The position numbers and the translations under genes are program-made. The notes beneath the pieces are model-generated. The model saw only the letters and a list, made by a program, of their open reading frames with translations. It was not told the DNA's origin and made no database searches. From Hydrogenophaga intermedia (GTDB lineage Bacteria > Pseudomonadota > Gammaproteobacteria > Burkholderiales > Burkholderiaceae_C), in contig CAMBOY010000154.1 in NCBI GenBank assembly GCA_945869245.1, positions 1 through 7,549 of the forward strand: DNA of 7,549 bases, given 5' to 3'. Below are positions 1-5,735 of this stretch, one piece after another; the stretch's first letter is position 1; each line of letters begins with the position of its first letter.

Positions 1-2339
1 TAGGCGCCCAGCAAGCGGTGAATCTCTTGGCTCAAGGCCTCGATACTGGTTTGTTTGCCCAACACCGACTCCACCCCCGCCGCATGGGCTTGCTCCAGCA
101 GCGAATCGTCCACCGTGCCCGACACAATCACCACCCGCTGCAGGGGCCACACCGCCCGCACGCCGCGCGCCAGTTCCACGCCGTTGATTTCCGGCATGTT
201 CTGATCCGTCACCCACAGGTCCACCCGCTCATCGGTGGTTCGCCACCACGCCAGGGCTTCTTGGCCCGATACAAAGGTGGTCACGCGATAGCCGCTCTTG
301 GTCAACAGGCGGTTGACCAAAAACACCATGGCCTCGTAGTCGTCCACATACACCACATGCCGGCCTTGGCCGGGCAGGTCCGCGGCCGGTTCCGGGCTCA
401 GCGCGTCTTCAGCTGGGGCCGCCGCATTGGTTTCAGAGATTGGCAGGTACACGTCAAAACGCGAGCCTTGGCCCGGTTCGCTGTGGACGGCAATGGCGCC
501 GCTGTGCGACTTGACAATGCCGTGCACCACCGACAAACCCAAGCCTGTGCCACTGCCCAGTGCCTTGGTGGTGAAAAAGGGTTCGAAGATTCGGCGTCGG
601 GTGCTCTCGTCCATGCCCTTGCCGGTGTCGGACACACTCAGGCGGGCATAGGCGCCGGCTGCAATGGCGTCCAGGTGCAACGCCTGCTGCGCATCCACCA
701 CCGTGCGATCCACCGCCACCGTGATCTCGCCGGTGGGCTGATCCATGGCTTGCCAGGCATTGGTGCACAGGTTCATCAACACCTGCTGAATCTGTGTCCC
801 GTCGGCCAACACGTGAAGATCGCTGGCGTTCAACTGCGTGTTCAGGCGCACACCCGTGGGCAGCAGTGAGCGCAGCAGCCGCAAAGACTCCTGCACCAGC
901 GGCTCTAGGGCTTGGCACTTCAACTCCTGTGGCTGGCGCCGGCTGAACGCCAAAATTTGCTGCACCAACTCCCTGGCGCGCAAGGCCGCCCGGTGCATTT
1001 CACGCAAGCTTTCTTGCGCTCCGCTGCTGGCGCCCACTTCCGCTCGCGCCAGCTCCAGATTGCCCAGAATCACCGCCAGCAGGTTGTTGAAATCGTGCGC
1101 CACACCGCCGGCCAGCGTGCCTATCGCCTCCATTTTTTGTGACTCGCGCAACAAAGCCTCCAGCTCGCGCTGGTGCGCCTCAGCCGCCTTGATCGGGGTG
1201 ATGTCGGTGTGGGTGCCCACCATGCGGGTGGGGCGTCCGCTCTCATCGCGGCCAATCACCATGCCGCGCGACAGCACCCACTTCCACTGGCCGTTCGTGC
1301 AGCGAACGCGGTGCTCATTGCGGTACACCGGCGCTCTGCCCTCGTAATGGGCCAAGCGATCGGCCTGCATGCCGGCCACATCGTCCGGGTGGGTGCGGGC
1401 GTCCAGCTCTCGTCCCCAGTCCAAGTCCGCGTCCGGGTCAAATCCATACATCGACTTCAAGCGAGGCGACACAAACTCCTCACCCGTGAGCAGATTCCAG
1501 TCCCACACACCGTCGCCAGAGCCTTCCAGTGCCAGCTTCCAGCGCTGCTCGCTTTCTTGCAACGCCAGCTCCGCCTGTTTGCGGTCGGTGATATCCAGCA
1601 GCAAGCCGACACGCAACTGCCCGGTGGCATCGTCCGACACCTTGGACGATCGGCGCATCAACCATTTCACCCGCCCGCCAGCCAGCACAATGCGGTATTC
1701 GTCCACCAGATTGGCATCGCCAGCAAACACCTGTTTCAGGTTCTGTTGCAAGGGTTCTTTGTCGTCTGGGTGGCGGTGGCGCGCCATCAGCATGGGGTCG
1801 CGCATCAAATCGGCGGGTTCGATGCCATACACCTCGCGCAGGCCCGCGCTCACATAGCGGTATTGGCGCCGACCGTCGGGGGTGATGTGCACCACAAACA
1901 CCACGCCCGGAATCTGTGAGGTGAGCAAGCTCAGCTGTTGCTCGCTGCGCGCAATGGCCTGTTGTGCCTCCACCTGGGCGGTGATGTCCTCAATCGTGCC
2001 CTCGTAGTACAGCAGCTCGCCAGCCGCGTCGCACACGCTGTGGGCGTTTTCGCTGACCCATAGACGGGAGCCATCGCCAGGGCGCACCACCTCAGACACC
2101 AGGCCCCGCACCACACCGTCGCGCTCCAACATCTCGCGAAACAAGGCGCGCTGGCCTGGCTGCGCGTACCAATCCCCATCGCCGCTGTTCACCACAGACA
2201 GCATGGTGGACTCGTCGGGAAAGCCACACAGGCGAACCAACGCCGGATTGGCACACACCATCTCGCCCGTGGCCGACGTTCGAAACGCTCCAATCGGCAA
2301 GAACCGGAACAAGGACGACTGGTCTGGCAGAGTGGCCAT
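1..2339 (-). CDS. Hybrid sensor histidine kinase, PAS-PAS-PAS-HisKA-HATPase-REC (3' end at window edge)
   Basis: Cytoplasmic hybrid kinase; 779 residues are readable and the next two bases are TA, so a TAA/TAG stop may lie one base outside. No membrane segment or signal peptide is visible, so it probably senses an internal cue. Three PAS/PAC units lie at about 12-120, 136-253 and 264-383; each ends in a DIT motif. The HisKA H-box has GGVAHDFNNLL with phospho-acceptor H415. The ATPase domain (about 500-640) shows the N-box LMNLCTNAWQAM, G1 box SDTGKGM, FEPFFTTK, and G2 box GTGLGLS. The receiver (about 662-779) has D666/D667, phospho-acceptor D712 (TDQNMP), S740 and K762. K762 is followed by Gln instead of the usual Pro. 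The start chosen is ATG at 2339; an in-frame ATG at 2402 would add 21 low-complexity residues, and neither has a clear Shine-Dalgarno. Domain calls are secure; ligand and target are unknown. Confidence 0.93.
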   Translation of the reverse strand, partial: MATLPDQSSLFRFLPIGAFRTSATGEMVCANPALVRLCGFPDESTMLSVVNSGDGDWYAQPGQRALFREMLERDGVVRGLVSEVVRPGDGSRLWVSENAHSVCDAAGELLYYEGTIEDITAQVEAQQAIARSEQQLSLLTSQIPGVVFVVHITPDGRRQYRYVSAGLREVYGIEPADLMRDPMLMARHRHPDDKEPLQQNLKQVFAGDANLVDEYRIVLAGGRVKWLMRRSSKVSDDATGQLRVGLLLDITDRKQAELALQESEQRWKLALEGSGDGVWDWNLLTGEEFVSPRLKSMYGFDPDADLDWGRELDARTHPDDVAGMQADRLAHYEGRAPVYRNEHRVRCTNGQWKWVLSRGMVIGRDESGRPTRMVGTHTDITPIKAAEAHQRELEALLRESQKMEAIGTLAGGVAHDFNNLLAVILGNLELARAEVGASSGAQESLREMHRAALRARELVQQILAFSRRQPQELKCQALEPLVQESLRLLRSLLPTGVRLNTQLNASDLHVLADGTQIQQVLMNLCTNAWQAMDQPTGEITVAVDRTVVDAQQALHLDAIAAGAYARLSVSDTGKGMDESTRRRIFEPFFTTKALGSGTGLGLSVVHGIVKSHSGAIAVHSEPGQGSRFDVYLPISETNAAAPAEDALSPEPAADLPGQGRHVVYVDDYEAMVFLVNRLLTKSGYRVTTFVSGQEALAWWRTTDERVDLWVTDQNMPEINGVELARGVRAVWPLQRVVIVSGTVDDSLLEQAHAAGVESVLGKQTSIEALSQEIHRLLGA

Positions 2340-2365
2340 CGGGTGGTGTGCGATTGAGAACCCCA

Positions 2366-2383
2366 GACCCCCGGATGGGGGTC
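2366..2383. repeat. GC-rich hairpin upstream of the kinase start
   Basis: A perfect inverted repeat: GACCCCC (2366-2372), loop GGAT, GGGGGTC (2377-2383). It lies 27 nt upstream of the kinase ATG at 2339, so it would form a 7-bp stem in the kinase mRNA leader if transcription starts upstream. A CATAAT hexamer on the minus strand (2401-2406) resembles a -10 element and would place the hairpin in the leader, but no matching -35 was found. If translation starts at ATG 2402 the repeat is instead coding. It has no T-tract, so an intrinsic terminator is unlikely. Confidence 0.45.
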
Positions 2384-2460
2384 GGCTGCAGGTTCGCGTC
2401 ATTATGCTGCCAGCGCAGGTGGCCGGCCTGCTCGCGTGGGGCGACCGCGCGTCCGCTGGT

Positions 2461-2484
2461 GCAGCGCTGCCTCGTTTGTCGACA
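2461..2484. repeat. Two short perfect palindromes upstream of the antitoxin promoter
   Basis: GCAGCGCTGC (2461-2470) and TGTCGACA (2477-2484) are perfect palindromes. The second is flanked by CTCG (2471-2474) and CGAG (2486-2489), which make an offset outer inverted repeat, and it contains the proposed -35 hexamer of the toxin-antitoxin promoter. They may be extra protein-binding half-sites, but short palindromes are common in GC-rich DNA and nothing else supports a role. Confidence 0.3.
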
Positions 2485-2507
2485 GCGAGAGATGTTTTAT
2501 GTACAGT
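2479..2507 (+). promoter_or_regulatory. Candidate sigma-70 promoter of the toxin-antitoxin operon
   Basis: TCGACA (2479-2484) matches TTGACA at five of six positions. After a 17-nt spacer, TACAGT (2502-2507) matches TATAAT at four of six. The local drop in GC (GATGTTTTATGTACAG) is clear against the surroundings. The -10 overlaps the first TGTACA of the operator, as expected for an autorepressed toxin-antitoxin promoter. An alternative -10 is TATGTA at 2498-2503, paired with TTGTCG at 2476-2481. The exact start site cannot be fixed from sequence. Confidence 0.5.
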
Positions 2508-2514
2508 CTGTACA
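2500..2514. promoter_or_regulatory. Paired TGTACA operator, probable antitoxin binding site
   Basis: TGTACA-GTC-TGTACA: two self-palindromic hexamers with centres 9 bp apart, together forming a larger near-palindrome. It lies 18 nt before the antitoxin ATG and overlaps the candidate -10. TGTACA is the known core of the paired operator palindromes bound by the E. coli YefM-YoeB complex, and the downstream gene encodes a Phd/YefM-family antitoxin, so autoregulation by antitoxin and toxin-antitoxin complex is the natural reading. Binding itself is inferred. Confidence 0.7.
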
Positions 2515-2522
2515 GAATAGTT

Positions 2523-2526
2523 GGAG
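2523..2526 (+). promoter_or_regulatory. Shine-Dalgarno that fixes the antitoxin start
   Basis: GGAG lies 6 nt before ATG 2533. It falls inside a four-codon in-frame extension beginning at TTG 2521, which argues that TTG 2521 is not the start and that ATG 2533 is. Confidence 0.75.
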
Positions 2527-2532
2527 TTCACC

Positions 2533-2793
2533 ATGACCGAAGCCACACCCTACGGGCTGGAACAAGCCCGCGCCCAGCTGCCACACATCGCCTCTGAGGC
2601 GCTGGCCGGCTACAGCAGCGTCATCACCCGCCACGGCAAGCCGGTGGCCGTGGTCGTGCCGGTGGACCAGTGGCAGGCCGCCCAGGCGCAGCACCGCCCC
2701 AACTTGCTCGCCTTGCGCGGCAGCGGCCGAGACTTGTGGCCCCAAGGCGCCGCACAGGCCGTGGCCGAGCTGCGCGACGAATGGCAGGCCTGA
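2533..2793 (+). CDS. Phd/YefM-family antitoxin
   Basis: An 86-residue antitoxin, the usual size for the family. The N-terminal Phd/YefM DNA-binding and dimerisation fold spans about residues 7-47: an EQARAQLPHIASEAL helix, then YSSVITRHGKPVAVVVPVDQW, in which the R/H-G-K/R-P-V-A-V-x-V-P strand pair is the family signature. The tail from about 55, with LRGSGRDLWP (61-70) and ELRDEW (79-84), is variable and probably the flexible segment that wraps and neutralises the toxin. It is the first gene of the module: its stop is 3 nt before the proposed toxin start. The TGTACA pair just upstream suggests autorepression. The family call is firm; partnership with the PIN protein follows from position, not from a diagnostic motif. 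Confidence 0.88.
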   Translation: MTEATPYGLEQARAQLPHIASEALAGYSSVITRHGKPVAVVVPVDQWQAAQAQHRPNLLALRGSGRDLWPQGAAQAVAELRDEWQA

Positions 2794-2796
2794 GCC

Positions 2797-3255
2797 GTGG
2801 CCACGCGCACACGCGCCACCCAGCCAAGCGCTGCGCTCTGGGGCGGGCTGACGCACGGCTGCACCGTGCTGGTGGACACCGCGCCATGGATCTACCTGCT
2901 GCAAGACCATGCGGACTTCGCCCCGCGCTTTCTGGGCTTGTTTGAAGCGGCGCAACGTGGGCAGTTGCAACTCGCCATCACCCCCATCACTGTGGCCGAG
3001 GTCTTGACTGGCCCATTCAAGGCTGGCCAAACCGCGCTGGCCAAGCGTTATGAACGCACCCTGGCCCAATGCCGGCTGGTGGACTTGTCGGTGCCGGTGG
3101 CCAGCCTGGCCGCCCAACTGCGGTTGCAATACGGCCTCAAGCTGCCCGACGCCCTGCAGCTCGCAGCGGCGATTGACATGGGCTCGGCAGCCTTGGTCAC
3201 CCACGACCAAGACTTTGCCCGGGTGCAGGGCCTGCCCATCCTCACGGGTGGGTGA
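2797..3255 (+). CDS. PIN-domain ribonuclease toxin, VapC-like
   Basis: PIN-domain protein of 152 residues, expected to be a metal-dependent endoribonuclease that cleaves RNA and arrests growth when not held by the antitoxin. The four acidic PIN positions are present: D27 (VLVDTAPWIYLL), E68 (ITVAEVLTGP), D118 (KLPDALQLAAAI) and D137 (ALVTHDQDF, where TND is more usual), so it should be active. The start chosen is GTG 2797, with GGCAGG about 8 nt upstream overlapping the end of the antitoxin gene. This leaves 23 residues before the PIN core, longer than typical. The in-frame GTG at 2866 would give a 129-residue protein starting MLVDTAPW, closer to typical VapC but with no good Shine-Dalgarno. 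The RNA target cannot be told from sequence. The gene converges on trhP, ending 12 nt before that gene's stop. Confidence 0.88.
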   Translation: MATRTRATQPSAALWGGLTHGCTVLVDTAPWIYLLQDHADFAPRFLGLFEAAQRGQLQLAITPITVAEVLTGPFKAGQTALAKRYERTLAQCRLVDLSVPVASLAAQLRLQYGLKLPDALQLAAAIDMGSAALVTHDQDFARVQGLPILTGG

Positions 3256-3271
3256 GGCATCGACCCCTCAC
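3252..3271. repeat. Stem-loop spanning both stop codons of the convergent toxin and trhP genes
   Basis: GTGAGG (3252-3257) and CCTCAC (3266-3271) form a 6-bp stem with an 8-nt loop. With one bulged base, three more pairs can form outside it (3249-3251 with 3273-3275). The toxin TGA and the trhP TGA are both inside. It could slow polymerase or protect both 3' ends, but there is no T-tract on either side, so I do not call it an intrinsic terminator. Confidence 0.4.
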
Positions 3272-4644
3272 ACCATCCGTGCGATCAGCGCTCCTTCAGC
3301 CGGGCCGTTGACCGGAATCCACACCTGCACCGGATTGCCTTGCGCCACTTCGATGGGCTGGCCATCGGTGTTTTGCATCTGCGCGATCTGCACCTGGCGG
3401 TTGCCGCTGGGGTGGATGATTTCGATGGTGTCGCCCACGGCGAACTTGTTTTTGGTTTCCACCCGCGCCCAGCCGTCTTCGCGCACCTGCAGCACCTCGC
3501 CCACAAACTGGCTGCGCTGGCTCATGGAGTGGCCGGTGATGTAGTTTTGGTAATCCTGGCTGGGCCGGCGCTCCAGCAGGCCGGTGGTGTAGCCGCGGTT
3601 GGACAGACCTTCTAGCTCCAGCAGCAGCTCGGGGTTGAAGGGCCGACCAGCCACCGCGTCGTCGATGGCGCGGCGGTACACCTGCGCGGTGCGCGCCACG
3701 TAATAGTGGCTCTTGGTGCGGCCTTCGATCTTGAGCGAATCGACACCGATCTTGGCCAAACGCTCTACGTATTCGACCGCGCGCAGGTCTTTGCTGTTCA
3801 TGATGTAGGTGCCGTGCTCGTCTTCCATGATCGGCATCAGCTCGCCCGGGCGCTCTTTTTCTTCGATCAGCCAAATCTTGTCGGCCTCGGGGTGGCGCTG
3901 GCCGCCGCCGCAGGTCGAGAAGGTGCTGGCGGCTTCTTCGTCTTCGTTGGCGAAGTTGAAGCCGTCCAGGCGCTGGCTGGGCACTGCGTCGCCGGTGTTG
4001 GCATCGGTGTCGGCGCTGTGGGTTTTGTATTCCCAGCGGCAGGCGTTGGTGCAGGTGCCCTGGTTGGGGTCGCGCCGGTTGAAGTAGCCGCTCAGCAGGC
4101 AGCGGCCCGAATAGGCAATACACAGCGCGCCGTGCACAAACACCTCGATCTCCATGTCGGGGCAGTCGTTGCGGATGGCGGCCACTTCTTCCAGGCTCAG
4201 CTCGCGGCTCAGGATGATGCGGCTGACTCCTTGCTTTTGCCAGAACTTCACCGCCGCGCTGTTGGTGGTGTTGGCCTGCACCGACAGGTGGATCGGCACC
4301 TCGGGCCACAGACCTTTTTCCATTTGTTCGCGCACCAGCATGATCAGGCCGGCGTCGGCCATGATGATGGCGTCGGGCTTGAGTTCGATCACCGGCTGCA
4401 GGTCGCGCAGGTAGGTGCGCACTTTGTCGTTGTGTGCGATCAGGTTGCTGGTGACAAAGAATTTTTTGCCGCGCTGCTTGGCCTCGGCAATGCCGGTGGC
4501 CAGCTGTTCGAGCTTGAATTCGTTGTTGCGCGCGCGCAAGCTGTAGCGCGGCTGGCCGGCGTAGACCGCGTCGGCACCAAAGTCGTAGGCGGCGCGCATG
4601 CGTTGCAGCGTGCCGGCGGGGAGCAGCAGTTCAGGGGCTTTCAT
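3268..4644 (-). CDS. trhP: tRNA uridine-34 hydroxylation protein TrhP (YegQ, peptidase U32 family)
   Basis: A 458-residue protein, close to the length of E. coli YegQ/TrhP (about 450). It matches my memory of that protein over long stretches: PELLLPAGTLQRMR near the start, GADAVYAGQPRYSLR (24-38), IHLSVQAN (118-125), ILSRELSLEE (144-153), DPNQGTCTNACRWEY (192-206), EDEHGTYIMNSKDLRA (274-289), SLKIEGRTKS (303-312). The U32 signature HGALCxAYSGRCLLSGY (171-187), with C175, C182, C198 and C202, is intact. These cysteines are the likely iron-sulphur ligands. Despite the peptidase name, the family acts on RNA: TrhP makes 5-hydroxyuridine at the tRNA wobble position in a prephenate-dependent reaction. 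Residues about 207-255, including an extra C245, form a linker that differs in sequence from E. coli. The C-terminal beta domain (about 379-458) is present. It is probably transcribed alone. Confidence 0.94.
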   Translation of the reverse strand: MKAPELLLPAGTLQRMRAAYDFGADAVYAGQPRYSLRARNNEFKLEQLATGIAEAKQRGKKFFVTSNLIAHNDKVRTYLRDLQPVIELKPDAIIMADAGLIMLVREQMEKGLWPEVPIHLSVQANTTNSAAVKFWQKQGVSRIILSRELSLEEVAAIRNDCPDMEIEVFVHGALCIAYSGRCLLSGYFNRRDPNQGTCTNACRWEYKTHSADTDANTGDAVPSQRLDGFNFANEDEEAASTFSTCGGGQRHPEADKIWLIEEKERPGELMPIMEDEHGTYIMNSKDLRAVEYVERLAKIGVDSLKIEGRTKSHYYVARTAQVYRRAIDDAVAGRPFNPELLLELEGLSNRGYTTGLLERRPSQDYQNYITGHSMSQRSQFVGEVLQVREDGWARVETKNKFAVGDTIEIIHPSGNRQVQIAQMQNTDGQPIEVAQGNPVQVWIPVNGPAEGALIARMV

Positions 4645-4660
4645 GGGACGAGATTGTCCC
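4645..4660. repeat. Small hairpin abutting the trhP start codon
   Basis: GGGAC (4645-4649), loop GAGATT, GTCCC (4656-4660), directly before the trhP ATG (4644-4642 on the minus strand). In the trhP mRNA it occupies the place where a Shine-Dalgarno would be, and no purine-rich GGAG-type element is seen in the roughly 20 nt upstream. It could modulate initiation, or translation may rely on other features. A 5-bp stem is easily expected by chance in GC-rich DNA. Confidence 0.35.
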
Positions 4661-4715
4661 GCATTGGCCTGCCGGCCGCACGCGCCAGCGGTCGGCGGGG
4701 TTTTTGCATCGGCAC

Positions 4716-4744
4716 TTGAGCCCGGGCCACCCTTGGGGCATTAT
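4716..4744 (+). promoter_or_regulatory. Weak candidate promoter for the protease-moxR-DUF58 operon
   Basis: TTGAGC (4716-4721) and CATTAT (4739-4744) each match the sigma-70 consensus at four of six positions with a 17-nt spacer, and lie 36 nt before the protease ATG at 4781. The same AT-rich spot reads CATAAT on the minus strand (4740-4745), so it could instead be a -10 for trhP, although no convincing minus-strand -35 accompanies it. Confidence 0.35.
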
Positions 4745-4780
4745 GTGGCGACTCCGCTTGTGCACCACCGTCCAACCACC

Positions 4781-5719
4781 ATGCGACAGCCCATGCTTCA
4801 ACGCCCCCCGGTGCGCCTGACTGCGTCTGGCGGTGCGGTGGCGCCCCATGTTGGCCTGTCGTCTGCGCCAGCCGCTTGCGCGCCAACGCCGCCGCCGGGC
4901 CCGGTGGCCGGTGCCCGGCGGCGGTGGGTCGCGTGGGCTGGCTGGCGCCACCCGGGGCTGCTGTGGGCGTGCTGGGCGGTGCTGTTGTGCCTGGTACTGT
5001 GGGCGCTGTGGGGCGCCCCGCAGCGGCCCGCGCCATTGACCCAAAAAGACATCGACGCGGCGGTGTTGCGCACCCTGAGCACACAAACGCTGCCATCGGC
5101 CACAGCACGCGCGGCCGAGCGCATTCGCCCCTCGGTGGTGCAGGTGCTGGCCTATGGCCGCGACGCCAAAGGCGAGCGGGTGGAACGCGGCGAAGGCACG
5201 GGCGTGGTGATTGTGGACAGCGGTGTGATCTTGACCAATCTGCATGTGGTGCAGGGCGGCGCCGAGTTGGTGGTGGTGTTTGCCGACGGCAGCGAATCGG
5301 CCGCTCAGGTCACGGGGGTGCAGGCCAAGGACGACTTGGCGGTGCTGCAGGCGGCCAGCATCCCAGACGACCTAGAGGCCGCCACCCTGCGCAGCACCCA
5401 CGATCTCAACCCCGGCGACGGCGTGGTGGCGGTGGGCTTTCCGTTTGGCATTGGCCCGTCGGTGTCGGCCGGGGTGGTGTCGGGGCTGGGGCGTTCGTTC
5501 CAGTCGCCCGACGGCCAGCAAGAGCTGAGCAATCTGATCCAGTTCGACGCCGCCGCCAACCCCGGCAATTCGGGCGGGCCGCTGGTCACGCTCGATGGCG
5601 AGGTGGTGGGCATCGTCACCGGCATTCTCAACCCCACCCGCAACCGCACGTTTTTGGGCATTGGCTTTGCCGTGCCCATTGAAAACGCCGCTGGCGCCGT
5701 GGGGCAACCCCCGTTCTGA
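4781..5719 (+). CDS. Membrane-anchored S1C (HtrA/Deg-like) serine protease without PDZ domain
   Basis: Trypsin-fold protease of 312 residues. Residues 1-57 are Pro/Ala/Arg-rich and probably cytoplasmic. A single Trp-rich membrane segment lies at about 59-78 (GLLWACWAVLLCLVLWALWG) after the basic RRR at 46-48, so the catalytic part should face the periplasm. The protease domain covers about 108-303, with the catalytic triad H155 (LTNLHVV), D185 (KDDLAVL) and S264 (NPGNSGGPL). GFPFG (219-223), SAGVVSGLGR (229-238) and GIGFAVPIE (293-301) are typical of the HtrA family. It stops 11 residues after GFAVPIE, where HtrA/DegS proteins continue into PDZ domains; no PDZ is encoded before moxR, which starts 16 nt later. 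ATG 4781 is chosen because upstream codons in this frame run antisense into trhP; there is no good Shine-Dalgarno, and ATG 4793 is possible. The substrate is unknown. Confidence 0.88.
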   Translation: MRQPMLQRPPVRLTASGGAVAPHVGLSSAPAACAPTPPPGPVAGARRRWVAWAGWRHPGLLWACWAVLLCLVLWALWGAPQRPAPLTQKDIDAAVLRTLSTQTLPSATARAAERIRPSVVQVLAYGRDAKGERVERGEGTGVVIVDSGVILTNLHVVQGGAELVVVFADGSESAAQVTGVQAKDDLAVLQAASIPDDLEAATLRSTHDLNPGDGVVAVGFPFGIGPSVSAGVVSGLGRSFQSPDGQQELSNLIQFDAAANPGNSGGPLVTLDGEVVGIVTGILNPTRNRTFLGIGFAVPIENAAGAVGQPPF

Positions 5720-5724
5720 CCCGC

Positions 5725-5730
5725 AAGGAG
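5725..5730 (+). promoter_or_regulatory. Strong Shine-Dalgarno that fixes the moxR start
   Basis: AAGGAG lies 5 nt before ATG 5736. The frame is open further upstream (to ATG 5595), but that stretch overlaps the protease gene in another frame, so this ribosome-binding site decides the start at 5736. Confidence 0.85.
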
Positions 5731-5735
5731 ACCCT

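Noticed and set aside
18..869. Long plus-strand open frame of 283 codons opposite the kinase
   Set aside because: It is antisense to the ATPase and receiver domains of the kinase, whose motifs are intact. Its His/Gln/Arg-rich product is typical of a shadow frame in GC-rich DNA.
2497..3210. Minus-strand frame of 237 codons across the toxin-antitoxin module
   Set aside because: It is opposite the antitoxin and PIN genes, both of which have family motifs and sensible starts. The product has no recognisable domain.
3249..3275. Intrinsic terminator between toxin and trhP
   Set aside because: A stem exists but no run of T follows it on either strand, so it is listed only as a stem-loop.
3296..4309. 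Minus-strand frame of 337 codons overlapping trhP in another phase
   Set aside because: The Arg/Pro/His-rich composition and full overlap with a conserved gene mark it as a frame-shifted shadow.
3706..4719. Plus-strand open frame of 337 codons opposite trhP
   Set aside because: It is antisense to the strongly recognisable TrhP sequence. The predicted product is a Gly/Ala/Val/His-rich shadow with no family motif.
4876..5682. Alternative plus-strand frame of 268 codons inside the protease gene
   Set aside because: Very Arg/Gly-rich and fully inside the protease reading frame, which carries an intact catalytic triad.
5700..5735. Possible frameshift that removed a PDZ domain from the protease
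   Set aside because: Only 16 nt separate the protease stop from the moxR start, and the other frames there hold no PDZ-like sequence. The gene is naturally short here, unless a deletion occurred.
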